The notes under the pieces were generated by a model. That model saw only the letters and a program-made list of their open reading frames with translations, was not told where the DNA came from and did not search any database. From Methylophilus glucosoxydans (lineage in GTDB: Bacteria; Pseudomonadota; Gammaproteobacteria; Burkholderiales; Methylophilaceae), in contig NZ_JBHTJW010000001.1 in the NCBI RefSeq assembly GCF_042676145.1, positions 310,001 through 374,000 on the forward strand: a stretch of 64,000 bases of DNA, written 5' to 3'. This document shows positions 7,320-16,681 of this stretch, piece after piece. Numbering within the stretch: position 1 is the first letter of the stretch; every line of letters begins with the position of its first letter. A program made the position numbers and the translations under genes.

Positions 7320-8747
7320 TTATGGTTTGGTTGCGCTTACTTTAGCAGGTTCTGGCGCTTTTTGAACAGGCAAGCCTTTGAGTAAGTTCATGGCCTGAAC
7401 AAACTGGAAGTCATCCTGAGTGGCTGGCTCAATCGGGCCACGTGTTTCAGCATGTTTTTCTTCCTTGAGTTTTTCGGCAGCCGCACGTGATTTTGCCTCG
7501 TCAACGGATTTGCTGTCAGTCGCATTCTTGCCATCGGTCGGGTTGGACAAGTGCCGCTTCAAGTCTGCTTCATGCAGGCTCAGGCTAGGATCGGAACCAT
7601 CATCCACCGTCACGTCCGGCACAATGCCCTTGGCTTGAATCGAACGGCCATTGGGCGTGAAATAGCGCGCTGTGGTCAATTTGATTGCGCTGCCATTGTT
7701 CATCGGCAATATGGTTTGCACAGAGCCCTTGCCAAAGCTTTGGATGCCCATAATGGTTGCTCGTTTGTGGTCTTGCAACGCCCCAGCCACAATCTCTGAA
7801 GCAGAGGCTGAGCCGGCATTGATCAGCACGACGATAGGCACCGATTTAAACTCTTCTGGCAAATCTTTAAGGTAATCAGACTTGCCGCGACGCGCATAAT
7901 CCAGAGGGGTTGCATTCAGGCGCATCTTGGAATCAGCAACACGACCTTCGGTGTACACAACTAAGTCATCCTTGGGCAGGAACGCGGCAGAGACGCCTAC
8001 GGCCGCATCCAGCAAACCGCCTGGGTTGTTACGCAGGTCGAGCACCAAGCCTTTGAGCGGGCCTTTATTTTCTGCACGCAAGTTTTTGAGCGCTCTGGCC
8101 AAATCTTCACCAGTGCGTTCCTGGAACTGGGTGATACGAACATAGCCGTAACCTTGTTCAATCCATTTGTTCTTCACGCTTTGTGACTTGATAATGGCAC
8201 GTGTCAGGGTGAAGGTCAGCGGTTTGTCCTCGCCTTTACGAATCACGGTCAATGTAATTTTGGTGTCTGGAACGCCACGCATGCGTTTAACTGCATCATT
8301 CAGCGTCATACCACGTACTTGGGCATCATCCAGTTTCATGATCAGGTCACCAGACTTGAGACCTGCTTTATAAGCCGGGCTATCTTCAATCGGCGTAACT
8401 ACTTTGACCAGGCCGTCTTCCATGGCGACTTCAATTCCCAGTCCGCCAAACTCACCTTGCGTACCTGCTTGCAGCTCTTTATAAGCATCGGCATCCATAA
8501 AGGTTGAGTGTGGGTCCAGGCCTTGCAGCATGCCGGACAAAGCTTCGTTGATCAGCTTCTTGTCCTCTACAGGCTCAACGTAATCAGATTTTACTTTGGC
8601 AAAGACTTCGGCGAAGACGCGTAATTCATCAATAGGTAATTGAGAGACTGAGGTCCGGTCTGCCCATGCAGAAATATTGATACTGACCAGAATCCCTACA
8701 AATACGCCTGCACCCAGCAAGCCGAACTTTTCTAATTTGGAACGCAT
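7320..8747 (-). CDS. ctpA: C-terminal processing peptidase, S41 family (CtpA)
   Basis: This 475-residue periplasmic serine protease is anchored by one N-terminal transmembrane segment (about 8-29). The order is a helical N-domain, a PDZ domain (about 100-170, with GGLGIEV and GLKSGDLIMKLD), and the S41 protease core. The Ser-Lys dyad is apparent: S315 in NAGSASASEIVAG and K340 in QSFGKGSVQT, with LDLRNNPGG before it. The tail (about 400-475) is Lys/Glu/Ala-rich and probably disordered. Family members cleave the C-termini of exported proteins and murein endopeptidases. The gene diverges from the Rdx/SelW-like gene over a 172-bp intergenic region. Confidence 0.95.
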   Translation of the reverse strand: MRSKLEKFGLLGAGVFVGILVSINISAWADRTSVSQLPIDELRVFAEVFAKVKSDYVEPVEDKKLINEALSGMLQGLDPHSTFMDADAYKELQAGTQGEFGGLGIEVAMEDGLVKVVTPIEDSPAYKAGLKSGDLIMKLDDAQVRGMTLNDAVKRMRGVPDTKITLTVIRKGEDKPLTFTLTRAIIKSQSVKNKWIEQGYGYVRITQFQERTGEDLARALKNLRAENKGPLKGLVLDLRNNPGGLLDAAVGVSAAFLPKDDLVVYTEGRVADSKMRLNATPLDYARRGKSDYLKDLPEEFKSVPIVVLINAGSASASEIVAGALQDHKRATIMGIQSFGKGSVQTILPMNNGSAIKLTTARYFTPNGRSIQAKGIVPDVTVDDGSDPSLSLHEADLKRHLSNPTDGKNATDSKSVDEAKSRAAAEKLKEEKHAETRGPIEPATQDDFQFVQAMNLLKGLPVQKAPEPAKVSATKP

Positions 8748-8878
8748 ACCATGCCTTGTGTGATCAAATAAGCGAAGAATATTACTTTATTCAGAATCAG
8801 GATGCATCAGTTGATGTCAGCCTGTTGCAGAGAGTAGATAGAACGCTGTTAAGTTCATTTTCCGCTATTTCAATAAAA

Positions 8879-8906
8879 TTGACTATACTCTTCTAGCAAA
8901 TAATTG
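8879..8906 (+). promoter_or_regulatory. Sigma70-type promoter for the Rdx/SelW-like gene
   Basis: TTGACT (8879-8884) and TAATTG (8901-8906) are 16 bp apart and end 13 bases before ATG 8920. This is the best -35/-10 pair in the 172-bp divergent region next to ctpA. Confidence 0.5.
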
Positions 8907-8919
8907 TTTAGAGAAAAAC

Positions 8920-9207
8920 ATGCAAAAGCCTATCGTAGAAATCGAGTTTTGTACACAGTGCCGATGGTTGTTACGGGCTGCCTGGCTGGCGCAGGAGCTG
9001 TTAACCACGTTTGATGGCGATTTGAAGTCAGTCAATCTCGTCCCTGGAACGGGCGGTATTTTGGAGGTGCGCTGTGATGGTGTGGTGATTTTTTCACGCA
9101 AAGCCGCAGGGCGCTTTCCAGAAGCCAAGGAGTTGAAACAGCTGATCCGTGATGTGATTGATCCCGAGCGTTCGCTCGGGCACAGCGATACGCCAGTCAG
9201 TCCTTAA
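8920..9207 (+). CDS. SelW/Rdx family thioredoxin-fold protein
   Basis: It has 95 residues. The N-terminal strand IVEIEFCTQCRWLLRAAWLA carries the CxxC redox pair (C11, C14), where selenoprotein homologues have CxxU. The segment TGGILEVRCDGVVIFSRK is the typical second half of the Rdx fold, followed by FPEAKELKQLIRDVI. These proteins are thought to take part in thiol redox balance, but the partner in bacteria is not established. It is cytoplasmic, has no neighbour in the same direction, and appears to be transcribed alone from the promoter at 8879. It ends in a short polar tail before converging on the NlpC/P60 gene. Confidence 0.85.
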   Translation: MQKPIVEIEFCTQCRWLLRAAWLAQELLTTFDGDLKSVNLVPGTGGILEVRCDGVVIFSRKAAGRFPEAKELKQLIRDVIDPERSLGHSDTPVSP

Positions 9208-9253
9208 GCGGGCTGGAAGGAGGCTGGTCGTCATCCTGAAGAGTTGATGACGG

Positions 9254-9808
9254 TTATTGAGACGCTTCTACCTCAAGTCGCTTGGCACCGTTATAGCGCG
9301 ATTTCCAGTAGCGCTCATCCATGTTTTCAATGCGTACCTTTGCACCCGCGCGTGGCGCGTGGATAAACTGGTTATTGCCGACATAAATGCCCACATGCGA
9401 AAACGCAGATTTAAGGGTGTTGAAAAAGACCAGGTCGCCCGGTTGCAATTCCTCACGTTTGACGGTGTTGCCCATTTCGCTAATGGTACGGGCTGAAGGG
9501 GGGAGCGCAATCTGAGCAGCATTCATGAACACATACTGTACAAAGCCGCTGCAGTCAAAGCCGGTTTCAGGGCTGCGTCCGCCATATTTGTAATTGACCC
9601 CGGTCAGGCTTAAGGCGCGGATCATGATTTCCTCGACCTTTTCAGACCAGCTGCCAGAGACGCCGGACTGACTCTCCATCACCTGCGCTTGAGAGTAACT
9701 GTAGGCGTTTTGCCAGCGCTTGTCATCCCCGGGCGCGGCAACGCTTTTGCACTGGCAGAGCAGTACACTCACGAGTAAGGCTGCCAGCCGGAAAATGGAT
9801 TTATTCAT
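9254..9808 (-). CDS. NlpC/P60 family cell-wall hydrolase, exported
   Basis: This 184-residue secreted protein is read from ATG 9808 (MNKSIFRLAALLVSVLL); a TTG three codons earlier (9817) is also open. The hydrophobic start ends in VLLCQCKS, which may be a lipobox or a simple signal sequence. The NlpC/P60 domain covers about 60-180: catalytic Cys in GFDCSGFVQYVF, His in FSHVGIYVGN, and a third polar residue in FIHAPRAGAKV. Such enzymes cut gamma-D-Glu-mDAP (or mDAP-mDAP) bonds in peptidoglycan, as MepS does in E. coli. It diverges from the DinG-type helicase gene and converges on the SelW-like gene. Confidence 0.92.
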   Translation of the reverse strand: MNKSIFRLAALLVSVLLCQCKSVAAPGDDKRWQNAYSYSQAQVMESQSGVSGSWSEKVEEIMIRALSLTGVNYKYGGRSPETGFDCSGFVQYVFMNAAQIALPPSARTISEMGNTVKREELQPGDLVFFNTLKSAFSHVGIYVGNNQFIHAPRAGAKVRIENMDERYWKSRYNGAKRLEVEASQ

Positions 9809-9982
9809 CACAATCAAGGGCTTGTTATATTGAATTTGAAGCGGTTTAAAAAGTTTTACAGGCTAAACCATGCCATATTTTATATTGATATGCAAGTATT
9901 TGGCGCCTTTTGTACGTTGCTTGACTGACTGAAAGTCGCAAAAGTGCTGTCTGTTTTGGCAATGCTCATGGGATAATTACAC

Positions 9983-11929
9983 ATGTCTTTAGCGCAGCAA
10001 GTCAGTTCGGCATTTTCAGAAAACGGGTCTTTGGCACAAGCCATGCCCGATTTCCGCAGCCGCCCGCAGCAACAGGAAATGGCGCTGGCCATCGCCGAAG
10101 CGATTGAGCAGCAACAGCAGTTGGTCGCCGAGGCTGGCACCGGCACCGGTAAAACCTATGCTTATCTGGTGCCTGCGCTGTTGTCGGGGGGCAAGGTCAT
10201 TATTTCTACCGGCACCAAAACCCTGCAAGATCAGCTCTTTCAACGGGATTTGCCAGCGGTACGCGAAGCGCTCAAAGTGCCCGTGTCTGTTGCCATGCTC
10301 AAAGGGCGCGCCAACTATCTCTGCCATTATCACTTGCAACGTGCCAGCCAAGAAGGGCGCTTTCAGTCGCGCGAGGACGCACAATATATTCCTATCCTGC
10401 AAAGCTTTGCTGAACATAGCCAGACTGGTGATAAAGCAGAGTTGGTCGAAGTGCCGGAACAAGCGACCGTTTGGCAACAAGTGACCTCCACCCGCGATAA
10501 CTGTGTCGGCCAAGATTGCCAGTTTTACAAGCAATGTTTTGTCATGGAAGCACGCAAGCAGGCATTGGCGGCCGATGTGGTCGTGGTCAACCATCATTTG
10601 TTTTTCGCCGATGTCATGTTGCGCGATGAGGGCGTGGCCGAGTTGTTACCCAGCGCCAATACCGTGGTGTTTGACGAGGCGCATCAATTGCCTGAGGTGG
10701 CTGGGCTCTTTTTTGGCGAGGATATCTCCACCTCACAGTTGATGGATCTGGCGCGGGATAGTCAGATGGCTTACCTGAGCCTGGCCAAGGATTGTGTTGC
10801 GCTGAGTGAAGCGGTGCCGCCGTTGGAAAAGGCATGCCGAGATTTCAGGCTGGTGTTCCAGTTTGAAGGTTCGCGTATGCAGGCACAAAAGGCGCAAACC
10901 ATGAAAAATTTTGATGAGGCTTTTCAGCGCATGCTGGAAACACTCGCCGCCCTGACCGCGGTACTAGAAACCCAAGCTGGTCGTGATCCGCTGCTGGAGA
11001 AGTGCTGGCAACGCGGTGAAGCATTGCTGGCCCTGTTGCAAGCCTGGTTGAAAGGCAATCACGCCAATCTTGTGCGCTGGGTCGAGGTATTTAGCCAAAG
11101 TGTACAGTTACATGCGACCCCCCTCAGTGTGGCGGATGGCTTTGGCAAGCAACTCAATGCGCAGCCGCGTGCCTGGATTTTTACCTCAGCCACGCTGGCC
11201 GTTAAAAGTGATTTTAGCCATTACCAGAGCCAGATGGGGCTGTTGGCGGCGCAAACCCGGCACTGGCAAAGTCCGTTTGATTACGGTCAGCAAGCGTTGC
11301 TATATGTGCCTACGGGTATGCCTGAACCGAATAGCAGTGCTTATGCCGCTGCCGTTGCCGCTGTCAGTTTGCCTGTGCTGCAAGCCAGCCGTGGCCGCGC
11401 GTTTGTGCTGTGTACTTCACTTAAGGCCATGCGCGAAGTGCATGCGTTGCTCAAAAATGCGTTTGAAGAACTTGGCCTCAATTACCCCCTGCTGATGCAA
11501 GGCGAGAGTAACCGCACCGAATTGCTGGATCGCTTCCGCAGTCATGGCAATGCCGTCCTCGTCGGCTCGCAAAGCTTTTGGGAGGGTGTGGATGTGCGCG
11601 GCGAGGCTTTGTCCTGCGTCATTATCGACAAGCTACCGTTTGCGCCGCCCGATGATCCGGTCCTGGCCGCCCGCATCGACAAAATGAACGCCGAAGGCAA
11701 GAATGCCTTTATGGAGTACCAGTTGCCCTATGCTGTGATTACCCTCAAACAGGGCGCCGGGCGTTTGATTCGGGATGAGCAGGATGTGGGGGTATTGATG
11801 ATTTGCGATCCGCGCTTGGTGGATAAACCTTATGGCCGCCGTATCTGGCAAAGTCTGCCTCCATTCAAACGCACACGTGTGCAACAAGAGGTGGAAGACT
11901 TCTTTGCACTGATCAATGGGGTTTCTTGA
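9983..11929 (+). CDS. ATP-dependent DNA helicase, DinG/YoaA (XPD-like) family
   Basis: It has 648 residues and is a superfamily 2 5'-3' helicase with an iron-sulfur domain. Walker A is AGTGTGKT (51-58). Four cysteines suited to a 4Fe-4S cluster are at C114, C174, C179 and C185. The DEAH box is in VVFDEAHQLPEVAG, followed later by TSATLAVKSDF, GSQSFWEGVDVRG and the arginine-finger motif KQGAGRLIRDEQD. The length and the lack of a nuclease domain suit YoaA, which works with the chi subunit of polymerase III, at least as well as DinG. The gene starts at ATG 9983 and is followed closely by arfB. Confidence 0.92.
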   Translation: MSLAQQVSSAFSENGSLAQAMPDFRSRPQQQEMALAIAEAIEQQQQLVAEAGTGTGKTYAYLVPALLSGGKVIISTGTKTLQDQLFQRDLPAVREALKVPVSVAMLKGRANYLCHYHLQRASQEGRFQSREDAQYIPILQSFAEHSQTGDKAELVEVPEQATVWQQVTSTRDNCVGQDCQFYKQCFVMEARKQALAADVVVVNHHLFFADVMLRDEGVAELLPSANTVVFDEAHQLPEVAGLFFGEDISTSQLMDLARDSQMAYLSLAKDCVALSEAVPPLEKACRDFRLVFQFEGSRMQAQKAQTMKNFDEAFQRMLETLAALTAVLETQAGRDPLLEKCWQRGEALLALLQAWLKGNHANLVRWVEVFSQSVQLHATPLSVADGFGKQLNAQPRAWIFTSATLAVKSDFSHYQSQMGLLAAQTRHWQSPFDYGQQALLYVPTGMPEPNSSAYAAAVAAVSLPVLQASRGRAFVLCTSLKAMREVHALLKNAFEELGLNYPLLMQGESNRTELLDRFRSHGNAVLVGSQSFWEGVDVRGEALSCVIIDKLPFAPPDDPVLAARIDKMNAEGKNAFMEYQLPYAVITLKQGAGRLIRDEQDVGVLMICDPRLVDKPYGRRIWQSLPPFKRTRVQQEVEDFFALINGVS

Positions 11930-11948
11930 TTTGTGAGGATTGCGCGCC

Positions 11949-12350
11949 ATGCTTGAGATTGCCGCTCACGAATATACCCTCACTGCCATTCGCGCCCAAG
12001 GCGCAGGTGGTCAAAACGTCAATAAAGTTTCGTCTGCCATCCATTTGCGGTTTGATATCCAAGCCTCCAGCCTCAGTGAGGCCGTGAAAGCCCGCTTGCT
12101 CAGTCGCAAAGACCAGCGCATCAGTGCAGAAGGTGTGCTGGTAATCAAGGCGCAACAATACCGCACGCAAGAAGCGAATAAGCGCGATGCGATTGCCCGG
12201 TTGCATGCGATTGTCGAAGCGGCGAGTCATGTGAACCCGGTACGCCATGCGACCCGGCCAACACTGGCTTCGAAAAAAAGAAGGGTGACCGGGAAGTTGC
12301 TGCGTGGGGTCGTTAAACAGGGCAGGGGCAAGGTGCTGGATGAAGCATAA
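11949..12350 (+). CDS. arfB: Alternative ribosome-rescue factor ArfB (YaeJ)
   Basis: This 133-residue protein hydrolyses peptidyl-tRNA on ribosomes stalled without a stop codon. The catalytic GGQ is in IRAQGAGGQNVNKVSSA, and the basic C-terminal tail (about 105-133, rich in K/R, KKRRVTGKLLRGVVKQGRGK) is the part that enters the empty mRNA channel. I chose ATG 11949 because GAGGA at 11935-11939 is correctly spaced; the frame is open from a TTG at 11940 with no room for a ribosome binding site. It lies 19 bp after the helicase gene and before a strong terminator, so the two are probably co-transcribed. Confidence 0.94.
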   Translation: MLEIAAHEYTLTAIRAQGAGGQNVNKVSSAIHLRFDIQASSLSEAVKARLLSRKDQRISAEGVLVIKAQQYRTQEANKRDAIARLHAIVEAASHVNPVRHATRPTLASKKRRVTGKLLRGVVKQGRGKVLDEA

Positions 12351-12412
12351 ACAAGACATACTTTTGCTTGGCCGCTGTATGGGTTGAAAGCGTTTTTTGC
12401 GTGCGCAAAATA

Positions 12413-12455
12413 AAAAAGCCATCACAACGCATGGTAAGGCGTGTGACGGCTTTTT
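12413..12455. terminator. Bidirectional terminator between arfB and argJ
   Basis: AAAAAGCCATCACAACGC (12413-12430) pairs with the GCGTGTGACGGCTTTTT region (12439-12455), with one mismatch and one bulge. It has an A-tract on one side and a T-tract on the other, and lies between convergent genes. Confidence 0.9.
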
Positions 12456-12496
12456 ATTGTGACTGCCTCATTACCGATGAGGCAGTCAGCTAACTA

Positions 12497-13723
12497 TCAG
12501 GATCTATAGTCGGCATTGATCTTTACATAGTCATAAGAAAAATCGCAGGTCCATACAGTCGCATTCGCCGCGCCGCGATTCAATACCACACGCACCAGGA
12601 TGTCACTTTCTTTCATGACTGCCGCGCCTTGTTCTTCGACATAGCTGGCTGCACGGCCGCCTTTTTCGGCAACCAAAACATCGCCCAGATAAAGTTGCAT
12701 GGTGTTGACATCAAGGTCTTCAATGCCCGCATAGCCGATGGCGGCCAGAATCCGGCCCAGATTAGGGTCTGAGGCAAAAAAGGCTGTTTTGATCAACGGG
12801 GAGTGGGCAATCGCATAAGCAACTTTACGGCATTCCGCTTCATCTTTGCCTGCTTCAACCTGAATCGTCATGAATTTAGTGGCGCCTTCGCCATCACGCA
12901 CAATCGCTTGTGCCAGTTCAATCGCAACGTCGGTCAGGGCGGTTTGCAAAGCCGCAAACTCAGGGCTTTGTTCTGTGATCATGGCATTGCCAGCCTCGCC
13001 GGTAGCCATCAGAATCAGGCTGTCGTTGGTGCTGGTATCGCCATCGACGGTGATGCAGTTAAATGATTGGTTGACGGCATGTTGAATGATGCTATCGAGC
13101 GCTGATTGTGCGATGGCCGCATCGGTCGCGATATAGCCGAGCATGGTTGCCATGTTGGGGTGGATCATGCCAGAGCCCTTGCTGATGCCGGTGATGGTGA
13201 TCGGCTTGCCGTTTATGGTCAGTTGGCGGGAAGTGCCCTTGGCCACAATGTCGGTGGTCATGATCGCTTCGGCGGCATTTAACCAGTTATCTTCCTGTAA
13301 GTTGGCGACTGCATTCGGGATGCCACCTAACAAGCGGTCCATCGGCAGCGTCTCCAGAATCACGCCAGTCGAAAACGGCAGCACTTGTTCCGGGCTGATA
13401 TTGAGCGCCTGCGCCACACCGATGCAGCTGGCGAGTGCATCATCCAGCCCTTGCTGGCCTGTGCCTGCATTGGCACAGCCGGTATTCACCAACAGGGCGC
13501 GAATGCCTTTGTTGAGTGTCAGATGCGTTTTACACACCGTCACTGGCGCCGCACAAAACCGGTTCAGGGTAAACACCCCTGAGACGCTGCTGCCTTCAGG
13601 CAGGGTCATTACCAGAATGTCTTTACGGTTGGGCTTGCGGATATGAGCCTGGGCAAAGCCAAGTTTGACGCCTTTGACAGGCAGTAGGGTCCCGGCAGCG
13701 GGAGCAGTCAGTTTAACGGGCAT
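12497..13723 (-). CDS. argJ: Bifunctional glutamate N-acetyltransferase / ornithine acetyltransferase
   Basis: This 408-residue enzyme recycles the acetyl group from N-acetylornithine to glutamate in arginine synthesis, and in bifunctional forms also uses acetyl-CoA. It is made as a precursor that cleaves itself at the conserved Thr in KGSGMIHPNMATMLGYIATD; that nucleophile is T193 here. Other marks are NTGCANAGTGQQG, PFSTGVILETLP, SFNCITVDGDTSTND and DPNLGRILAAIGYAG. The mono/bifunctional question cannot be settled by eye. It is read from ATG 13723 and follows cysS in the same direction by 37 bp. Confidence 0.96.
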   Translation of the reverse strand: MPVKLTAPAAGTLLPVKGVKLGFAQAHIRKPNRKDILVMTLPEGSSVSGVFTLNRFCAAPVTVCKTHLTLNKGIRALLVNTGCANAGTGQQGLDDALASCIGVAQALNISPEQVLPFSTGVILETLPMDRLLGGIPNAVANLQEDNWLNAAEAIMTTDIVAKGTSRQLTINGKPITITGISKGSGMIHPNMATMLGYIATDAAIAQSALDSIIQHAVNQSFNCITVDGDTSTNDSLILMATGEAGNAMITEQSPEFAALQTALTDVAIELAQAIVRDGEGATKFMTIQVEAGKDEAECRKVAYAIAHSPLIKTAFFASDPNLGRILAAIGYAGIEDLDVNTMQLYLGDVLVAEKGGRAASYVEEQGAAVMKESDILVRVVLNRGAANATVWTCDFSYDYVKINADYRS

Positions 13724-13760
13724 CCAAGTTCCTTCGTGATTGCTAATGAGTTGTTTTTAA

Positions 13761-15122
13761 TCAGGCACGACGCCAGGTGGTGCCTTGAGGCGTATCTTCC
13801 AGAATCACGCCTGCTTCAGACAGGGCTTTGCGAATCCGGTCGGCCTCGGCATAGTTCTTGGCTGTTTTGGCGGCGATGCGTGCACTGATCATGCCTTCAA
13901 TATCCAGGCTAGTGCTACCGGTGTCGCCTTGCATAAAGCTTTCCGGGTCACGTTGTAGCAAGCCGATAATCGCAGCCAATTGTTTTAGTAATGCGGCGGT
14001 GGTCGCAGATTTATCTTTATTGAGATCGTTGGCAAGTTCAAACAAGGCGGCAATCGCCTCTGGGGTGTTGAAGTCGTCATTCATGGCTGCCTGGAACTTG
14101 GCCGCTTGCGGTTGTTGCCAGTCGATCTCACATGCATCGACCTTAATCCCTCGCAAGGCCGTGTACAGGCGGGTCAGCGAGGCCTTGGCATCATCTAGGT
14201 GCTTGTCAGAGTAATTAAGCGGGCTGCGGTAATGGGCGCGCAGAATAAAGAAACGTACGACCTCTGGGTCATATTTTTCCAGCACTTCACGGATGGTGAA
14301 AAAGTTGCCCAGCGATTTGGACATTTTTTCGTCATCGACCCGCACAAAGCCATTGTGCATCCAGTAGTTGGCCATGGTGCAGTCGTGGGTGGCTTCGGAT
14401 TGGGCAATTTCATTTTCATGGTGCGGGAACTGCAGATCCTGCCCGCCACCATGAATATCAAAGTGCTGGCCGAGATGGGCGGCACTCATGACCGAGCATT
14501 CAATATGCCAGCCGGGACGGCCATTGCCCCAGGGGGATTCCCAGTAGGGTTCGCCAGGTTTGACGGACTTCCACAACACAAAGTCTAGCGGGTCTTGTTT
14601 AAAGCTATCGACTTCAACGCGTTCACCCGCACGCAGGTCTTCCAGGCTTTTGCCGGAGAGCTTGCCGTAATCATTAAATCTGCGCACTTTGTAAAATACA
14701 TCACCATTTTGTGCCTGGTAAGCAAAGCCTTTGTCTATGAGTTTGCTGATCATGTCCAGCATGCCCTGCACATGTTCGGTTGCGCGTGGTTCAAGGTCAG
14801 GGCGCAAAATGCCAAGCTTGGCCGAGTCCTCGTCCATGGCGGTAATAAAACGCTGCGTCAGACTTTGGATGGTTTCATTGTTTTCGTTGGCACGCTTGAT
14901 GATTTTGTCGTCAATATCGGTGATATTGCGTACATATGTCACTTGATAGCCAGTGGCGCGCAGCCAGCGCGCCACCATGTCAAACACCACCATGACGCGG
15001 GCATGTCCCAAGTGGCAAAAGTCATACACGGTCATGCCGCAGACGTACATATTTACCTGGTTGGGCTGAATCGGCTTGAAATCTTGCTTGCTGCGTGTAA
15101 GGGTGTTGTAAAGTTTTAGCAT
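13761..15122 (-). CDS. cysS: Cysteinyl-tRNA synthetase
   Basis: The start is ATG 15122 (MLKLYNTLTRSKQDF), giving 453 residues; the frame is open for 38 further codons upstream, but these do not resemble the family. Class I signatures are HLGHARV (the HIGH box) and KMSKSLGN. The zinc ligands are Cys in YVCGMTVYDF and HIECSVMSA plus HHENE. GGGQDLQFPHHENEIAQSEA is diagnostic of CysRS. The C-terminal anticodon-binding part ends with GVILEDTPQGTTWRR. It charges tRNA-Cys. Its 5' region faces the TPR/Cds6 gene across 266 bp. Confidence 0.97.
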   Translation of the reverse strand: MLKLYNTLTRSKQDFKPIQPNQVNMYVCGMTVYDFCHLGHARVMVVFDMVARWLRATGYQVTYVRNITDIDDKIIKRANENNETIQSLTQRFITAMDEDSAKLGILRPDLEPRATEHVQGMLDMISKLIDKGFAYQAQNGDVFYKVRRFNDYGKLSGKSLEDLRAGERVEVDSFKQDPLDFVLWKSVKPGEPYWESPWGNGRPGWHIECSVMSAAHLGQHFDIHGGGQDLQFPHHENEIAQSEATHDCTMANYWMHNGFVRVDDEKMSKSLGNFFTIREVLEKYDPEVVRFFILRAHYRSPLNYSDKHLDDAKASLTRLYTALRGIKVDACEIDWQQPQAAKFQAAMNDDFNTPEAIAALFELANDLNKDKSATTAALLKQLAAIIGLLQRDPESFMQGDTGSTSLDIEGMISARIAAKTAKNYAEADRIRKALSEAGVILEDTPQGTTWRRA

Positions 15123-15388
15123 GCGAATGAAATTGAAGAAGGATGGATGCGTGATAAAATTAGCAGAAATAGTCTGGTGTTTAATTGGTGTTAAGCAGGC
15201 AGGCTGTATGTTTTGCCTAAAACAGTCTACAAACAATCCCTTGCTTGATCAGCTTGTTGTGGTTGAGGCGACGCCAAACACAAAATGATGTGTAATTCGT
15301 CTGCATATTCACCTAATTTTGCACTGTCTCTAGTACAATCCGAGTATAACATACTGATAAAAATCAACGATTACCCAGGTAATAGCTC

Positions 15389-16546
15389 ATGAACGCAACA
15401 TTAAAAAAATATTTACTCGTGCTTGGCGTCTTTTTAAGCCAGGCGGCCTTCTCCGATACCGTGCTGGCCGGTCAAACCAATGTCGAGTTGCGCGAAATCA
15501 ACCAGCTCTCTGAGCAGGGGAATCAGGCAGCAGCGCTGGATCGCGTGAATAACTATTTGGCAGCCAACCCGAAAAATGCCGAAGCCATGTTTATGCGTGG
15601 CGTGATTCTGGTCGAGCTGGGCAAGCGGGACGAAGCGATCAAGGCTTTTACCGAGTTGACGGACAAATATCCTAGCCTGCCTGAGCCTTATAACAACCTG
15701 GCCGTGTTGTATGCGGATCAGGGGCAATATGACAAAGCGAGAAAAGCGCTGGAGTCTGCCATCAAAACGCATCCAAGTTATGCCACGGCCCATGAGAATC
15801 TGGGCGATATTTATGCACGGCTGGCCTCTGAGGCTTATGACAAGGCGCTCAAGCTGGATACTTCAAATAGCCGTGCGCAGAATAAGCTGGCCATGATTAC
15901 GGATCTGTTCGGCGGAAAACGTGCGCAAGCGCGTCCGGCGACAGCTGTACCACCTGCCGCGAGCGTATCGCCTACGCCGCCCACCAATAATGCGGTTGTG
16001 AATCCACCGGCAGCGGTGATGCCACCGGTTGCGACCGCCCCTGTGACCAATAATTCTCCCGTGACAGAGACTAAAAAACCGGTTGTCACTGAGGTAAAAC
16101 CGCAGGAGATCAAGCCGGCTGAGTCGAAATCTGTCGAGTCCAAGGTTGCTGAGTCCAAGCCAGCAGAGTCTAAATCTGCCGACAGTAAATCGTCGGCACA
16201 ACTCGAGCGCGCAGTGTTGGATGCGGTAAACGCCTGGGCGGATGCTTGGGAGGCACAAAATGTAGAGCGCTATCTGAACAGCTATGCCAAAGATTTTAAA
16301 ACACCCGCAGGTGAGCCGCGCAAACAGTGGGAATCCACGCGTCGTGATCGCGTGAGCCGGCCAAGTAAAATTTCTGTCAAGTTGAGCAATATCAATGTCA
16401 GGATGGAGGGCGACAGCAAGGCAAAAGTCACCTTCCGTCAGGCCTATAAAGCAACCGGCCTGGATGCGAACTCAAACAAAACACTCAATATGGTCAAAGA
16501 AGGTGGTCGCTGGTTGATTCAGCAAGAGCGTGTAGGCAAGTTTTAA
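15389..16546 (+). CDS. Secreted TPR protein with C-terminal NTF2-like (Cds6-type) domain
   Basis: It has 385 residues: a signal peptide (about 1-27, ending DTVLA), three or four TPR-like helical hairpins (about 33-170), a Pro/Ala/Val-rich linker (about 175-235), a repeated Ser-Lys/Ala-Glu-Ser segment (about 236-265), and an NTF2-like domain (about 268-385). That last domain (VNAWADAWEAQNVERYLNSY ... GGRWLIQQERVG) resembles the C-terminal domain of L,D-transpeptidase-associated Cds6 proteins. The same domain ends the next gene's product. It is probably periplasmic. I infer a scaffold role in murein remodelling with the neighbouring L,D-transpeptidase; there is no direct evidence. Confidence 0.82.
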   Translation: MNATLKKYLLVLGVFLSQAAFSDTVLAGQTNVELREINQLSEQGNQAAALDRVNNYLAANPKNAEAMFMRGVILVELGKRDEAIKAFTELTDKYPSLPEPYNNLAVLYADQGQYDKARKALESAIKTHPSYATAHENLGDIYARLASEAYDKALKLDTSNSRAQNKLAMITDLFGGKRAQARPATAVPPAASVSPTPPTNNAVVNPPAAVMPPVATAPVTNNSPVTETKKPVVTEVKPQEIKPAESKSVESKVAESKPAESKSADSKSSAQLERAVLDAVNAWADAWEAQNVERYLNSYAKDFKTPAGEPRKQWESTRRDRVSRPSKISVKLSNINVRMEGDSKAKVTFRQAYKATGLDANSNKTLNMVKEGGRWLIQQERVGKF

Positions 16547-16669
16547 ATTGGCGCACTTGCCTCTGGGGGCCTCTTGCATGATGCATGCTGGTGTTCTTGA
16601 GGTAGGTCACACCAAAGCCGCACTGCGGCGCCTGGGGCCTGAGCACACGGGTTTTTACTGAAACAATTG

Positions 16670-16675
16670 TATAAT
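16670..16675 (+). promoter_or_regulatory. Consensus -10 box (TATAAT) six bases before the L,D-transpeptidase ATG
   Basis: TATAAT at 16670-16675 is a perfect sigma70 -10. The predicted transcription start falls at or next to ATG 16682, and no Shine-Dalgarno sequence is visible, which suggests a leaderless or near-leaderless mRNA. The -35 region (about 16647-16652) is weak. Confidence 0.45.
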
Positions 16676-16681
16676 CATGGT